64,000 nt of DNA, from assembly GCA_030248065.1 (NCBI GenBank), contig JASAMV010002913.1:37094-101093 (forward strand). Reading direction: 5' to 3'. The notes under the pieces were generated by a model. That model had not been told where the DNA came from. It did not search any database and was given only the letters and a program-made list of their open reading frames with translations. The DNA is from Rhynchonema sp. JSB1_4. Taxonomy: Eukaryota > Nematoda > Chromadorea > Monhysterida > Xyalidae. The number at the start of each line of letters is the position of its first letter. The first letter of the stretch is position 1. A program made the position numbers and the translations under genes. Positions 14,001 through 23,746 of this stretch are shown here, in pieces.

Positions 14001-15313
14001 GCGCGACCAAGTCAAAACGCGCGACGATGTCCCCGGACCTTGGCACAATGGGCAACGAGCACAAGCACAGCGCACGTCACACCAGCCTAGACACAGATGG
14101 CCAGCTGAGTATTGTTGCCGACCGGTATAAAAACAACTCCCAGCACTGCAATGAATGACTCAAAGGGTCTTGCAGAGCAGGACCGAAACTGATTGATGTA
14201 ATCGGTCTCGCAAGACAAGAATGGCCTGGACACCGATCATCAAGTTTGACATCGCCCTGTAGGTTACTACAAATCTATCTGTCCGTCTTTGGTAAATATT
14301 AAGGGCCTAACAGTCATTCGTAATGGACGTGACTGAAGTTGTCGGTGTTGCTGCGGATTCATCGGTGGTATTCGTTGCGTCTGAGTAGAATCATGGTTTT
14401 TTATCTGTTAGGTCGACAATAATTGTACTGAATACCCGCAAGGTCTTTACCGAGTTCGGGTTTTAGAATGGTTCCGTTGTGCCAAGTACCGTTGTTACAC
14501 GTGAGCACCTCACATTCAACAGCGGACGTCGTCGGACTCTCGGTCGTTGGTTGCCCATTGGGATAGTCATCGAAAAATTGTTTTTAAAGGTTGACAATGC
14601 CCATTGAAAAAAGGTTAAACAACGTGGTACGCTCCGAAAGATATACCAGTGACACTTTTCATGATCTTGTCGAGTATGCCGTTGTTGCCCAAAGAAATTA
14701 AATGGATAATGTCTTTTGGATGAGATCGATCGGTTGTTGTTGGTTGAGATGGTGTTGGCTTGGTCGATGGACTTTCGTCAGGAAATCTGCAGTACTTAAT
14801 TTCGTCGCCGTGCAGGTACTTGTCGTCCGTTTTGTTTGGTTGAGCGGTTATTATTGCATCTGGCGGAATGGCGGGTTCGGAGGAGCAACCTGAGATCAAG
14901 TTCCAAAGTTAGATTGCGAAAAAGTTTTCAAATCTGCTGTATGACCGTTCAAGTCTTGGCTGAGCGTTGTTGGAACGGTGGACGTCACGTTCGTAGCGTT
15001 TGTCGTTGACTGGGGATCTGTAACGATAGAAACGTCTTGACACATTTTTGCAACTGATTCTCGGCAGACAGTCTCAAACTGTTGACAACTGCATTCAACT
15101 AACCGGGGCAGTCATCAGGCTTCGACCAGGTTCCCTTTTGGCAAGTCGTTGTGCGATTCTCACCGCCGACTTTGCATTCGTAGACGAGATAGTCACCGTC
15201 ATAGAACAACGTGCTGTTCGGAAGGTCGTTGATTATTTGGTACTGGGATTCGTTATGAAGCAGGCCATCGCCAACTGCGTGCTTTGGTATCGGGGTTTGG
15301 TTGTGCTTGCAAT
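7888..15313 (-). CDS. Mosaic membrane receptor: 2 sushi modules, 4 C-type-lectin-like domains, Thr/Ser stalks, TM
   Basis: Successive - strand exons encode two complement-control (sushi) modules, four CTLDs each split into two exons, about fifteen short Thr/Ser/Pro-rich stalk exons, and a last exon with one membrane helix and a short tail. The extracellular exon boundaries are phase 1 (for example CAG|CC ACC... ...ACA G|GT) and the intron inside each CTLD is phase 0. This shared phase is the main reason to read the region as one gene rather than several. It is probably a type I surface protein for binding or recognition. None of the CTLDs shows the EPN/QPD plus WND calcium-sugar residues, so sugar binding is not supported. 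The signal peptide is unresolved: either the exon pair at 17177-17751 is spliced on (CTLD then sushi, the order seen in the gene at 21593-23746) or a first exon was missed. Several separate genes remain possible. No homologue was recognised by name. Confidence 0.6.
9154..9677 (-). CDS. C-type-lectin-like domain D (two exons)
   Basis: The N half (9430-9677) has SFFNASLQKCFVLIQKSKI, nearly identical to domain C in its core, and LDGFDEGTILSVDSD. The C half (9154-9331) starts YEPCHDDDDSQKLFWV and ends RGSFCEYGAG at a phase 1 donor. The similarity to domain C, including the following stalk exons (ATEETT...MSTS), shows that C and D arose by local duplication. Confidence 0.68.
10377..10920 (-). CDS. 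C-type-lectin-like domain C (two exons)
   Basis: The N half (10658-10920) follows acceptor TTTGCAG|CC CCA and contains SFFNASLQKCFIYINESRY, then INGFKEGDLLSVN, ending ATG|GTTCG. The C half (10377-10596) has DEKCVSHTPNGLFFWV and LLNGAFCEFETG. A longer open frame to 11014 starts with Met and a hydrophobic stretch, but the acceptor and phase match the sister modules better. Confidence 0.65.
11466..11943 (-). CDS. C-type-lectin-like domain B (two exons)
   Basis: The N half (11696-11943) reads STEPPTTTISPSTSC, then ALFNATTGKCFLSI and IPGFKTGNLLVSNPEEL, ending phase 0 at CTG|GTTTG. The C half (11466-11622) has HFWLTSIVDDQCRIMTC and ELAFFCEYEAG, ending phase 1. No start codon precedes it in frame; the acceptor TTACAG|CT TCC marks it as an internal exon. 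Confidence 0.65.
12829..13334 (-). CDS. C-type-lectin-like domain A (two exons)
   Basis: The N half (13072-13334, phase 1 to 0) begins TTQPTPSIPPDELCEAA and includes ESLCYTGIYKTRLSFNESI and FGFQDGTLAKV. The C half (12829-12982, phase 0 to 1) reads NESCPAPFWLNH to AWFICEHKL. The CY...C...FW...C...C(E)H skeleton fits a CTLD; calcium-sugar motifs are absent. Confidence 0.65.
14436..14889 (-). CDS. Sushi-like module 2 split over two exons
   Basis: The first part (from 14889) reads CSSEPAIPPDAIITAQ followed by YLHGDEIKYC, the usual first half of a CCP domain, and runs into a TKPTPSQPTTTD linker. The second part (about 14436-14565) reads VECEVLTCNNGTWHNG and ends at a phase 1 donor, GCG G|GTATTC. 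The splice joining the two halves could not be placed. Confidence 0.5.
14946..15017 (-). CDS. Thr/Ser stalk exon between the sushi modules
   Basis: Acceptor TTACAG|AT CCC, donor AAC G|GTCAT, phase 1-1. It encodes PQSTTNATNVTSTVPTTLSQ with N-glycosylation sequons. It is one example of the stalk exons that also sit at about 13710-13795, 13560-13632, 13432-13490, 12420-12551, 12310-12373, 12195-12242, 11300-11391, 11173-11262, 10233-10299, 10064-10152, 8966-9045, 8850-8918 and 8708-8767. All are Thr/Ser/Glu-rich and phase 1, and look suited to heavy O-glycosylation. Confidence 0.6.
15104..15313 (-). CDS. Sushi (CCP) module 1 exon
   Basis: Acceptor CAG|AT TGC at 15313, donor CCC G|GTTAG at 15104, both phase 1. 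The reading starts CKHNQTPIPKHA and continues through FYDGDYLVYECK to TTTCQKGTWSKPDDCPG. The four cysteines and the Trp of a CCP domain are present. It is closely related to the sushi exon at 22452-22646, which shares YDGDY, RTTTCQKG.WS and DDCP. Confidence 0.78.
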
Positions 15314-15440
15314 CTGGATAGATTAAACAGATTGCCGTGTGTAACTCGAAAATCATATTTCAGGGTCCTAAACTTCTGCGAATAGCAACGAAGAATCACG
15401 CTCAATAGGTCCCAATGAAGAACCACATCTGCGGTTGTCC

Positions 15441-17751
15441 TTAAACCCATAGAGTCGCTATTGCCCTCCTCGCTTTGTTTGTATCGAAAGACGACATCAA
15501 GATCAAAAGGATTATACCGAACATTACCAAAGTTACGACTATCGATCGAAATTGCGTATTCAACACGGCCGAGCAGGACAAACCTGCCGAATATTTAGCG
15601 GTCAGCGTTTCAAAACAGTCATCAGCACACCAGCAGACAATTATGCTCAATTAGTGAGCAGCCGTTTACGGTGGCCCAACAGGCAGCGATAATTAAGCAA
15701 CACGTACATCTACAGTAAGTGCATAGCGCCATGGCAGTGAACTGGTTTACTGTTTTGAAACAGTATATGATGAATGCCAAGCGAAACAACCCAAAAAATC
15801 AAGCGAATTTCAGGCACCCTTTTCTTCTGCTGTAATTTAAAGCGTCCACGTGACAAATGAAGCTGATGAGTTTGATATGTCAGCAAAATCTACCAACAAA
15901 TATGAATCAAACGTGTGCTGTTGCATTTCTGAGACGGAACACAGCTATAATGTTGCGGACAACATGCGTAGGTTGGCCAATTTCAGCGCTCGCATTCGCA
16001 CAGACGGGCTGTGTGCGGCCATAGCGACCTGGCACCCATGTTACCCATGTTACCCAGCCACAGGGTCTACGCCACAAGCCTGGGTACCCAGGTCGAAATG
16101 TTCGCGAAAAAAGCGTGGGTACCCTGGGTACCCAGGTCGAAATGCGCATGCGCTTGCATGCACATGCATGCCGACTACGGCGTAAGTGTGAAAATGATAG
16201 TCAGAAAAACAACATTTCCGAACACTGTAACGCCGTATCACGCCGCGGGCTTAGTGCAGTCATGATAGTTTGAATAATAACAACATGCAGCCATACATGT
16301 CGTCGAAACGTGTTTGAAAAAGTCAATTGGAAAAACACAATTAGAAAAACACCACTATTCATTTGACACATACAGACAGGCTTAGTGCAGTCATGATAGT
16401 TTGAATAATAACAACATGCAGCCATATGTCGTCGAAACGTGTTTGAAAAAGTCAATTGGAAAAACACAATTAGAAAAACACCACTATTCATTTGACACAT
16501 ACAGACAGGCTTAGTGCAGTCATGATAGTTTGAATAATAACAACATGCAGCCATATGTCGTCGAAACGTGTTTGAAAAAGTCAATTGGAAAAACACAATT
16601 AGAAAAACACCACTAGACATTTGACACATACACACATTTTAGATTAGCACCCCAACACCAATAAGACACCCCGACAACCGTGAGACCGTAGTGGCGCACC
16701 TAGAACTGGGCCACCCAACGCAACACAGGCAACACACAACACAGAACGCGCAGGCATGCGCGTGCATGCGGCATGCACAAGCCAATGCGCGTGCAAGCAA
16801 GATGTGCATGAAAATACTAATTTAGTTTCAATTGGGTACCCAGGGTACCCCAAAATAGGAGAATTCGCGCGCGCGCGAATTCTTATACATGGGAAAAGCA
16901 GAAATTCCAAAACTGCGACCTGGGTACCCACAGCCGGCAAAAGGCAGATATGTGAGGCAGCCGCAGCCAAAAAAAGTGCTTTATGCCAATCCCGAACACA
17001 CGTGGACATATTTAGTTGACACCCTGTAATTCCAAATCTTATTTCTGCTTTTTTTGGAAAATCTGCCTCCTATCTTTTGCATGGTGGGTAACATGGGTAA
17101 CATGGGCACAGTGGGTGCCCAGGTCGAAAAGGCCTGTGTGCGAGCCAGCTTGCAGCTTGATGTGTTATTGACTAACCAGTTGGGGTGTATTGGCAAATGA
17201 AAGGCAGGCTTTTTTCATGGTCGCATGGCTGATAAAACGGAGACCCCGCTTCGCACTTCATTATGCAGATTTGAATATTCTTTTGCTTTTCGAGTGTCAT
17301 TTTGGCTACCCAGAATCCCATCGGGTTGTCTGAGGGGTTGCAGTCGGGACTCTGAATATGCCGAAATCGAATTAACCAAAGCACTCAGACCAAAGCGCTA
17401 CCATCTGCGATGTCAGCTTATTCCATGGCTAACCAGTTTCGTGAGAAAATTCCGGCGGCCGACTTTCAAAGCTAATGCACCGATATGGTAGCCGCTCGGT
17501 TTAAATCCTTCGCAAATCAAATTTGCAATTGGCCAAGTCGTCGGATTCGCGAACAACGCGTAGCAGACGGGCGCTGATTGCTGGCTATCTTCGAATGTTT
17601 GGAAGAAGTGCAGTGTATTGGTCACTTCTTGGTTTGTCTCATTGATTAGCTCCTGTTTAGCCTGTTGACACGTGCTGTCCAACGTGCCACTCACAAAACG
17701 TGGCAACGTCAGCACGCAAACCAACAGGAACGCGGTCAAATATCTTGGCAT
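15441..17751 (-). CDS. Signal peptide - C-type-lectin-like domain - TM protein
   Basis: Exon 1 (17434-17751) starts with a clear signal peptide (MPRYLTAFLLVCVLTLPRFV) and the CTLD N half (APVCYALFANPTTWPIANLI), ending CTG|GTTAG in phase 0. Exon 2 (17177-17351) is the CTLD C half (NPMGFWVAKMTLE to LPFICQYTPTG, phase 1). A phase 1 exon at 15441-15583 encodes a membrane helix (SIVVTLVMFGIILLILMSSF), a short basic tail and a stop. The large intron holds a 1.1 kb inverted-repeat element and a tandem repeat. This could be a complete small receptor. Alternatively 15441-15583 is an alternative terminal exon, and exon 2 also splices to the sushi exon at 15313, which has the same phase. Confidence 0.6.
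16249..16635. repeat. Three tandem copies of a ~129-131 bp unit
   Basis: GCTTAGTGCAGTCATGATAG begins at about 16249, 16380 and 16509. The second and third copies are almost identical; the first has a 2-bp insertion (CATACATG for CATATG). On the - strand a frame stays open across two units because 129 is a multiple of three, but nothing else suggests coding. Confidence 0.9.
16861..16882. repeat. 22-bp perfect palindrome with alternating CG core
   Basis: GAATTC, a run of CG dinucleotides and GAATTC form a perfect palindrome in the centre of the 16.0-17.1 kb element. Alternating purine-pyrimidine sequence of this type can adopt a cruciform or Z-DNA structure. Confidence 0.85.
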
Positions 17752-18224
17752 GATGGTGAAATTACATGTTCAATGGTGAATTGCTGTGTTGTTGTCGTCA
17801 AATCTGCGATAAAAGAAAAAAATGAACTCAATTCTTCCGCAGCAAATTCCACGCTTGCCACGACTGCGACGTGTCAGAATGACACGTGCACAGGGGATGT
17901 GGTGTCATGCATCTTTTGTGAGAATGACATGCCACGAATTTTTTATGTGGCATTACTACAGTAGTACAGTGCACACGTACACGTGCCCAAACAAAACGAT
18001 TGCTATTTGACGTGGTAGCAAAAATTTTTTGAGAGCACACCTAACGACTGACAACTATAAAATACGACGTGATCGAAGAAAGTTTAGTTTAGAACTGCAA
18101 TATTGGTTGTCTCGCAAAGGCCATGATTTTTACGATGTCCATCAAGCTGTCCAGTGCAAGACACGAGAACCTAAAATTTTAAATAGTCCATCTTGGTAGT
18201 TCCCTGATTGATTGTTTGATGTGG

Positions 18225-18722
18225 CTAATGTTAGGCACCACCCAAACATTCCTTTGATGAATTGACAACTATAGTAAAAACACTTCCCATGTAAAACCGA
18301 CAAAACGCCATTGACAAACCAGAATCAGCCAATGCAAGTTAGTTCATGTTGTGAACTGAGTTTGAAGTCTGACCAATCATGGCAACGAAGCGGCTTAGTC
18401 CAAGAAAAACAATTGCTACGAGGCTTGCAGGCCACACAGGCCATAATTCTTGCCACCCACAATGTGGTCCAGAGGAAGACACGAACAGTGAAATTTTGTC
18501 TGGTTCAGCCTGGTACTGGTTTTCTAATTGGATCCACCACCGTGTTGGTCATTTGATGTGGCCAATGTTAGTCAGCACCCAAACATTAATTTGTTGAATT
18601 GATAACGGAGAAAAGCTCCCCGTGTAAAATTAACAGACGAGGTCATTGAGAAAACAAAATCACACAGTACAAGTCAGTTATGAACTGAGTTTGAAGGACA
18701 TAATGGCAAAGAAGTGGCTTGT
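18225..18722. repeat. Diverged direct repeat, two ~165 bp copies
   Basis: GTGGCTAATGTTAG...CACCCAAACATT...TGAACTGAGTTTGAAG...ATGGCAACGAAGCGGCTT (18225-18395) is repeated as GTGGCCAATGTTAG...GAAGTGGCTTG (18558-18722). A related inverted fragment (GACACTGGCCACATCAC) lies near 21417. Confidence 0.6.
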
Positions 18723-18737
18723 CAAGAACTTTTTAAA

Positions 18738-18800
18738 AATATGTTGACCCCCTCCAATACGTATCAATGTGCGCATAACCTTATCCGAGAGATCTGGCGC
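18738..18800 (-). pseudogene. Fragment of a CTLD N-half exon end
   Basis: The stretch TATCAATGTGCGCATAACCT followed by TATCCGAG matches the end of exon 1 of the 21593-23746 gene (near 23457-23495). It translates on the - strand as SDKVMRTL next to the functional SDKIIRTL. The donor GT of the functional copy is GA here, so this is a dead partial duplicate. Confidence 0.5.
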
Positions 18801-19135
18801 CACACGCAGTGCGCAGCGCTATACCGTACTCCTGCTGCGTGGTGTCATACCGTTCAACATTGTCCACGTACGGTATGTCACCAGACTTTTTTGGCGGCTA
18901 ATTTTTTATCGGTGTCTCTGGCGCTACTGTAATCGTCAGATGGGTACGGTACGTATGCGACGTTGACTGGACGTTGATTGGTTCATTTTTATGTGGTACA
19001 GCTAAAGAAATGTTTCGATCCGTGATCCGCAAACCGCGGCACACATGTGCGGCCATGCAAACGCGGTGCTGTCCCTGGAGATAGAATTTTTTGACCCACG
19101 CACCGGCTACATCGCCGCGCCCAAAGTCATATTTA

Positions 19136-20796
19136 AAGGGCTCGGGACATAACCGAAGGAAGGGTAGCAGGACATATTGTTACACACCGTTGGAAAGCAT
19201 TCCGACAGCCTATGTCACGCACAAATTTTAAGTCCCTTGGAGATTCGCTATCTCTTTGTAGAGCGACTTTTCGTTCCAGAAAAAAGTGAATTTTTGCACA
19301 AATTGGAACGACCGGTGCAGAAACCCCAAATGAGTTGAAGGACAAGTAACACATGGATAGGATTACAACAGCTTCTGAATAGCTTACCATCACAACTTCA
19401 GTCGCTCAAAGCATTGCTTCACACGGTGAGGAGGCGAAACGTTCCAAAAATCGGCCTTATTTTTCGAGAACAAAAGTTTGTCCCTAAATTTTGAGGCCAC
19501 GCTTAGCGCTGCGGAAATATGAATGCAATGGGGAAATAAAGCATCGTCGAAAGTACCAGAAAATAAGGTTTTTAAATTTTTTAACTCACGGCTGGCTCCG
19601 TGACAGGCCTAAAAATCCATTAAATTGCCGCTAAATTAGGTGACTACATTCATCGCCAGAATTGTGACACATAATGGCCACAGACTGTATCGGATTCGAA
19701 ACAGAAAAATGAGAGAAACGTCTGGGTTAACAACCTATCAAGGTCCGAAGACCCCAAGATCTTCAGATCTCTCGGGGCAGCCATACAAACCTGAATACGA
19801 TATTCAGCTATAAATGCTTATTGTTAACAGCTATTGTAAATGTGACAGCACCAAACAATGTATCTCGGAAGTAGCTTTCGAATGATATATAACAAGCCGC
19901 AATAAATTCTTACGCTTAAGGGCAGAGGTTAAAAAATTGCTTTTTTGACGATTCTGGAATGAACCGTCACGTCACCGTGTGCGATTTCGGAATTTTGATC
20001 GTTTCTTGTCCATAGCAAGTGATAGTATGGGCATGTTATATATCGTTCGATAGCTACGTTGAAGCTACATCGTCTGATGCTATCAAAAGTGCAATAATCT
20101 TTAACAGTAATGACTTATAGTCAAATATCTTATTCAGGCTGGCATGGCTGCAGCAGCCGGACCATGGGGTTTGAAGTCTTGAAATTCATCTAGATTGTTG
20201 GACTGTGCGTTTATCTGACTTTCTCGTTTCCAATGCAATGCAATACGTGGCTTATTTACATCACATTTCCGTCAATGAATGCAACTATGCAGTTTAGTGG
20301 CAATTTTTAGGTCTTTTTCGGCCTGTCACGCCGCTATCTAAGTGTTTTTATATTTAAAAACCTTATTTTCTGGTACTTTCGAAAATGCTTTATTTTTCTA
20401 TTGCATTTTCATTTCTGCAACACAAAGCTTGGCCTCAAAATTTAGAGACAAACTTGTGTTTTCGAAAAATGTGGCCGATTTTTGGAACATTTCGCACCCT
20501 CACTGAGTGAAGCAATGCTTTGAGCGACTGAAGTTCTCATGATAAGTTATCCAGAAGCCGTTGTAATCCTATGCACGTGTTACTTGAGTTTCAACTCATT
20601 TGGGGTTTCTGCACCGGTCGTTTCAAGTTGTGAAAAAATTCACTTTTTTCTGGAATGAAAAGTCGCTCCACCAAGGGATAGCGAATCTCTAAGGAGCTTA
20701 ACATTTGTGCGTGACATATGCTGTGACAGTGCTTTCCAACGATGTATAACACTGCGCTCTGCTGCCCTTCCTTCGGTTGTGTCCCGAGCCCTTTAA
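19136..20796. mobile_element. Large foldback inverted repeat (~530 bp arms)
   Basis: The left arm (about 19136-19660) is matched in reverse complement by the right arm (about 20270-20796). Shared landmarks are AAAGGGCTCGGGACA / GTCCCGAGCCCTTT, GACTTTTCGTTCCAGAAAAA / its complement, and CAAAAATCGGCC / its complement. The arms differ at many sites, so the element is old. The unique middle (19.7-20.2 kb) has no coding potential that I can see. Confidence 0.8.
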
Positions 20797-21592
20797 TCGA
20801 ATTTAGCTTAATTCTAGCAGCTTGGAAACTCATTTCTTCTGGCTGAATTTGTTTAATGACGGAAAGATCAGCCGCTGCTCGTTACAACATTGCGGTATTG
20901 GTCGCACAATGACTTTATAAGAATTGGTCAAATTTTTTTCCTGAATCGCAAAGCAGGCTAGTGACGGGGCAATGACGTTGCGTTGCGCGATCACACACAA
21001 AACACGTAGTAAAGAGAATGTTTCAGACCTGCGGCAACGTGGTTGATCTGCTAGATTATTTTCAGCTGAAAATGTTTTGTGAGAATCACAAATAGCACAG
21101 TGGTTAAGAGTGACTGAACGTGAAAATCAGGATTGATTTTGATGAATTCTTATATGGTCATTGTGCGACCAATATCTCCTGCACGACGCTACATACGTAT
21201 GTACACCATACCCGTGTCGTGTCGCTGCTACCGTATATCTCAAAGTTTTTAGTGACTAATTTTTCTCTCGCGTCTCTGGTACTACCGTAGTCAGTGACAG
21301 ATGGATATACAGTATGTGATTCTGGTTCGTCAATAACCTCCGGTCATGTTGGTTTTACACGGGTCTCGTTTTTCTTTTGGTTTCAGTTCATCACTGAGTG
21401 TTTTGGCGGTGTTTGACACTGGCCACATCACATGAACAATACAGTGGTCGATCCAATTACAGTGACTGATAAACCAGTTGCTTTTATTGTTTTCTCATTT
21501 GATTTGTCACCGAATAAATAGCATCAGTCAGGAGAAGAAAATCGCAAATGTTATAGATCAGAGAGAATAATTGCAACAATTCGCATTTACAC

Positions 21593-23746
21593 TCAATACA
21601 ATTCACTATTTGACATATAGGAGGGATGTACGATTTCATAGGTAGCGGTCTGACTTTTCGGTTGAGGCTCATCGCAGTTTTGTTGCGACAGCGTTGGGGG
21701 TGAAGTTTCAACGAAGGTTTTCATCGATACATCGGATACACTCCTTTGGATGCTTGCCGTGGAGCTTCTTTCGGTGCTGTTTCGATCTTCTCGCAAGGTT
21801 CGTATTTCTGTCTCAGTTTTCCTGCAATGGGTCGCAGAAAACGTGTTTTTGATAGTATCGAAACTCGCCTTTAAACTAGAGCCAACCGTTGTTTCCTTCG
21901 GGTGTGTGTCACACCAAGTGCGACGCCGAGCACAATGACGATCAGAATGACCGCGCAACTGACACCCAGAATAATTATGAACAGCGGTTGTTGCAGCCAC
22001 GAACTGTTGCCATTCGCGGGATCTATTAAATATGCTGGGGAATTTGTCCACGTCTAAAGCGGGCAACTACGATCTTCATACACAGAGTATGTAAATCACT
22101 CTTTAGCCAGAATCAGCAAAAACGGCTGTAAAGAAAACCAATATTTCGTGCCTTTCTCTGCCTTTTGATCCATCGGAGGTTGGTCCCACTGCGTGTTTGA
22201 CTCTGAACGGTAAATAATGAAAATTGCATGAATGTGAGGAAATATACGCTACACGACACTCACTTTTTCGCGCCACCCTTCCATCGCTTGATGTCGTCTT
22301 CGGTTGTAGCCCTTCGTTGACAATCTCATTTGGGGTTGTGCCTGAGTCTAAATATGAAGTTAAATCATCTCATCTATGCACTCATGCTCAAACTAACGCA
22401 ATTGTATCCTCTACCGTGATCCAACACTTGTGCTTGTGATCCAACACTAACCTGGGACTGGGCAGTCGTCAATTTGCGACCAAACTCCTTTTTGACATGT
22501 CGTTGTTCGTGTCTTGTCACCGTATTTGCAAGCGAACGTAACGTAGTCGCCGTCGTAGATCTTTGCGTTCCTGACGTTGTTGACTTTACGAATAGGTTCG
22601 ACGAATTTTTGATGTTGTGGAGTTGGTCGCTGGTCGGGCGGGCAATCTGTTTTTCCAATTAAAGTTATTCAAATGCGGCACTTTCGGTGCGACTTTAGCT
22701 TTGGCACTCGAGAGCGTCACAAATGCTCGCTGACTCGCCGTCCGAAACTGTAGCGACGTACTGTATGTGACCGAACTTATGGCGTGTGATAACGTCATTT
22801 GATGTGTCAGATGTAAATTAAATACACCTTTTGGTGCGTAGTGACAGACAAATCTGAGATCTTCATACAGTCCAGGTTGGCACTTGTCACCCTGGTAGTT
22901 GTAGTTGACATTGCCGACAGTGTTGCACCTTGACTGACATCTCCAGTCAAAGTTGTCGCTCATGGACTTCTTTATCCAATAGAGTGTCACGTAATTTGGG
23001 CTCGGGCAGTTTGCTGGGTCCTTCAAGAGAGTTGGTTTAAGGTTCCGAGCACCATGTTCTTTTGGTGGGTTTGAAAACATCGACTGATCGCAAAGAAGCG
23101 AATTATTAAGTCGAAAGCCGGATCATACCATTTAAAGAACTATAGTAAATTTCTAATTTCGTTGCCTCATGCATTTTTACAGACGCAGGGAAACTCCCGT
23201 TCGAAGTCGAGGCAGGCAACAAGCTCAACACACAGTCAACGAGCCACGCAGCTGACGCACACAGCTTGTGTATGACTGAAACATTCGAAACGCACACGAG
23301 CCAGCTGCGTGGCTTGTTGACTGTGTGTTGAGCTTGTTGCCTGCCTCGACTTCGAACGGAAGTTTCCCTATGCGCGTCTGTAAAAATGCATGAGGCAGTT
23401 AGAAACTAACTATAGCTTGTTAAGAATATCTTCAAAAAAATATGTTTAACTTCGACACGTATACCAATGTGCGTATGATTTTATCCGAGGGATCCGACAG
23501 CGACCCCTGCTTGTAGCCATCCAACATGGCATGTTCACATCCTCGTATCGCTCGTGGATGGCTGACTGCACTCGCAAAGAGGACGTAGCAAAGGGGGTCT
23601 GCATTCGTATCAAGGGTGGCGTTTTCATAGTTCTTCAAATCTTTGGCTGCGGAGCACGTTTCAGAAAGGGTGCTGTTGATCGGTAAAGGCAGCGTGATTA
23701 TTAGAAGTATCAGCAGGACTTTGGTGATCGGGTTTGTTGAAGGCAT
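21593..23746 (-). CDS. Type I receptor: signal peptide, CTLD, sushi, stalk, TM, tyrosine-containing tail
   Basis: Exon 1 (23465-23746) has a signal peptide (MPSTNPITKVLLILLIITLP) and the CTLD N half (DPLCYVLFASAV..), ending TTG|GTATAC in phase 0. Exon 2 (22828-23020) is the C half (NYVTLYWIKKSM to LRFVCHYAPKG). Exon 3 (22452-22646) is a sushi module (CPPDQRPTPQHQKF to QKGVWSQIDDCPVPG). Short phase 1 stalk exons follow (about 22257-22350, 22150-22190). The TM exon (21887-22022) reads QQPLFIIILGVSCAVILIVI and basic residues, then splices in phase 2 (CG|G) to a tail exon (21593-21821) with Ser/Thr-rich sequence and ATYEIVHPSYMSNSELY at the C end. YEIV fits a YxxPhi sorting motif; it lacks the -2 residue of a strict ITIM. 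The calcium-sugar residues of lectins are absent. This is the best-resolved member of the receptor cluster. Confidence 0.75.
23139..23416. mobile_element. MITE, TATAGTAAATTTC-end family, copy 1
   Basis: A near-perfect foldback runs from CTATAGTAAATTTC at 23139 to ACTAACTATAG at 23416. The arms include GCATTTTTACAGACGC and GAGGCAGGCAACAAGCTCAA. It lies in intron 1 of the 21593-23746 receptor and shares its ends with the elements at 25664 and 28977. Confidence 0.75.

Larger units (their letters stand above)
16026..17127. mobile_element. 1.1 kb inverted-repeat element rich in GGTACC palindromes
   Basis: The left end GACCTGGCACCCATGTTACC is mirrored by the right end GGTAACATGGGCACAGTGGG..CCCAGGTC near 17084-17127. 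Inside, GGGTACCC units (CTGGGTACCCAGGTCG near 16080, 16120 and 16835, and CCTGGGTACCCA near 16920) recur in both orientations. No transposase frame was seen, so this is a non-autonomous element. It lies in the intron of the 15441-17751 gene. Confidence 0.6.
17752..21592. other. Intergenic repeat-rich block
   Basis: About 3.8 kb lie between two - strand receptor genes. I find no gene. The block holds direct repeats (18225-18720), a decayed receptor-exon fragment (about 18738-18800) and a large inverted repeat (19136-20796). Confidence 0.6.

Noticed and set aside
16201..16635. 144-residue - strand frame with three 43-residue repeats
   Set aside because: It arises because a 129-bp noncoding repeat has a length divisible by three. 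The first copy shifts frame, and no splice or domain evidence supports it.
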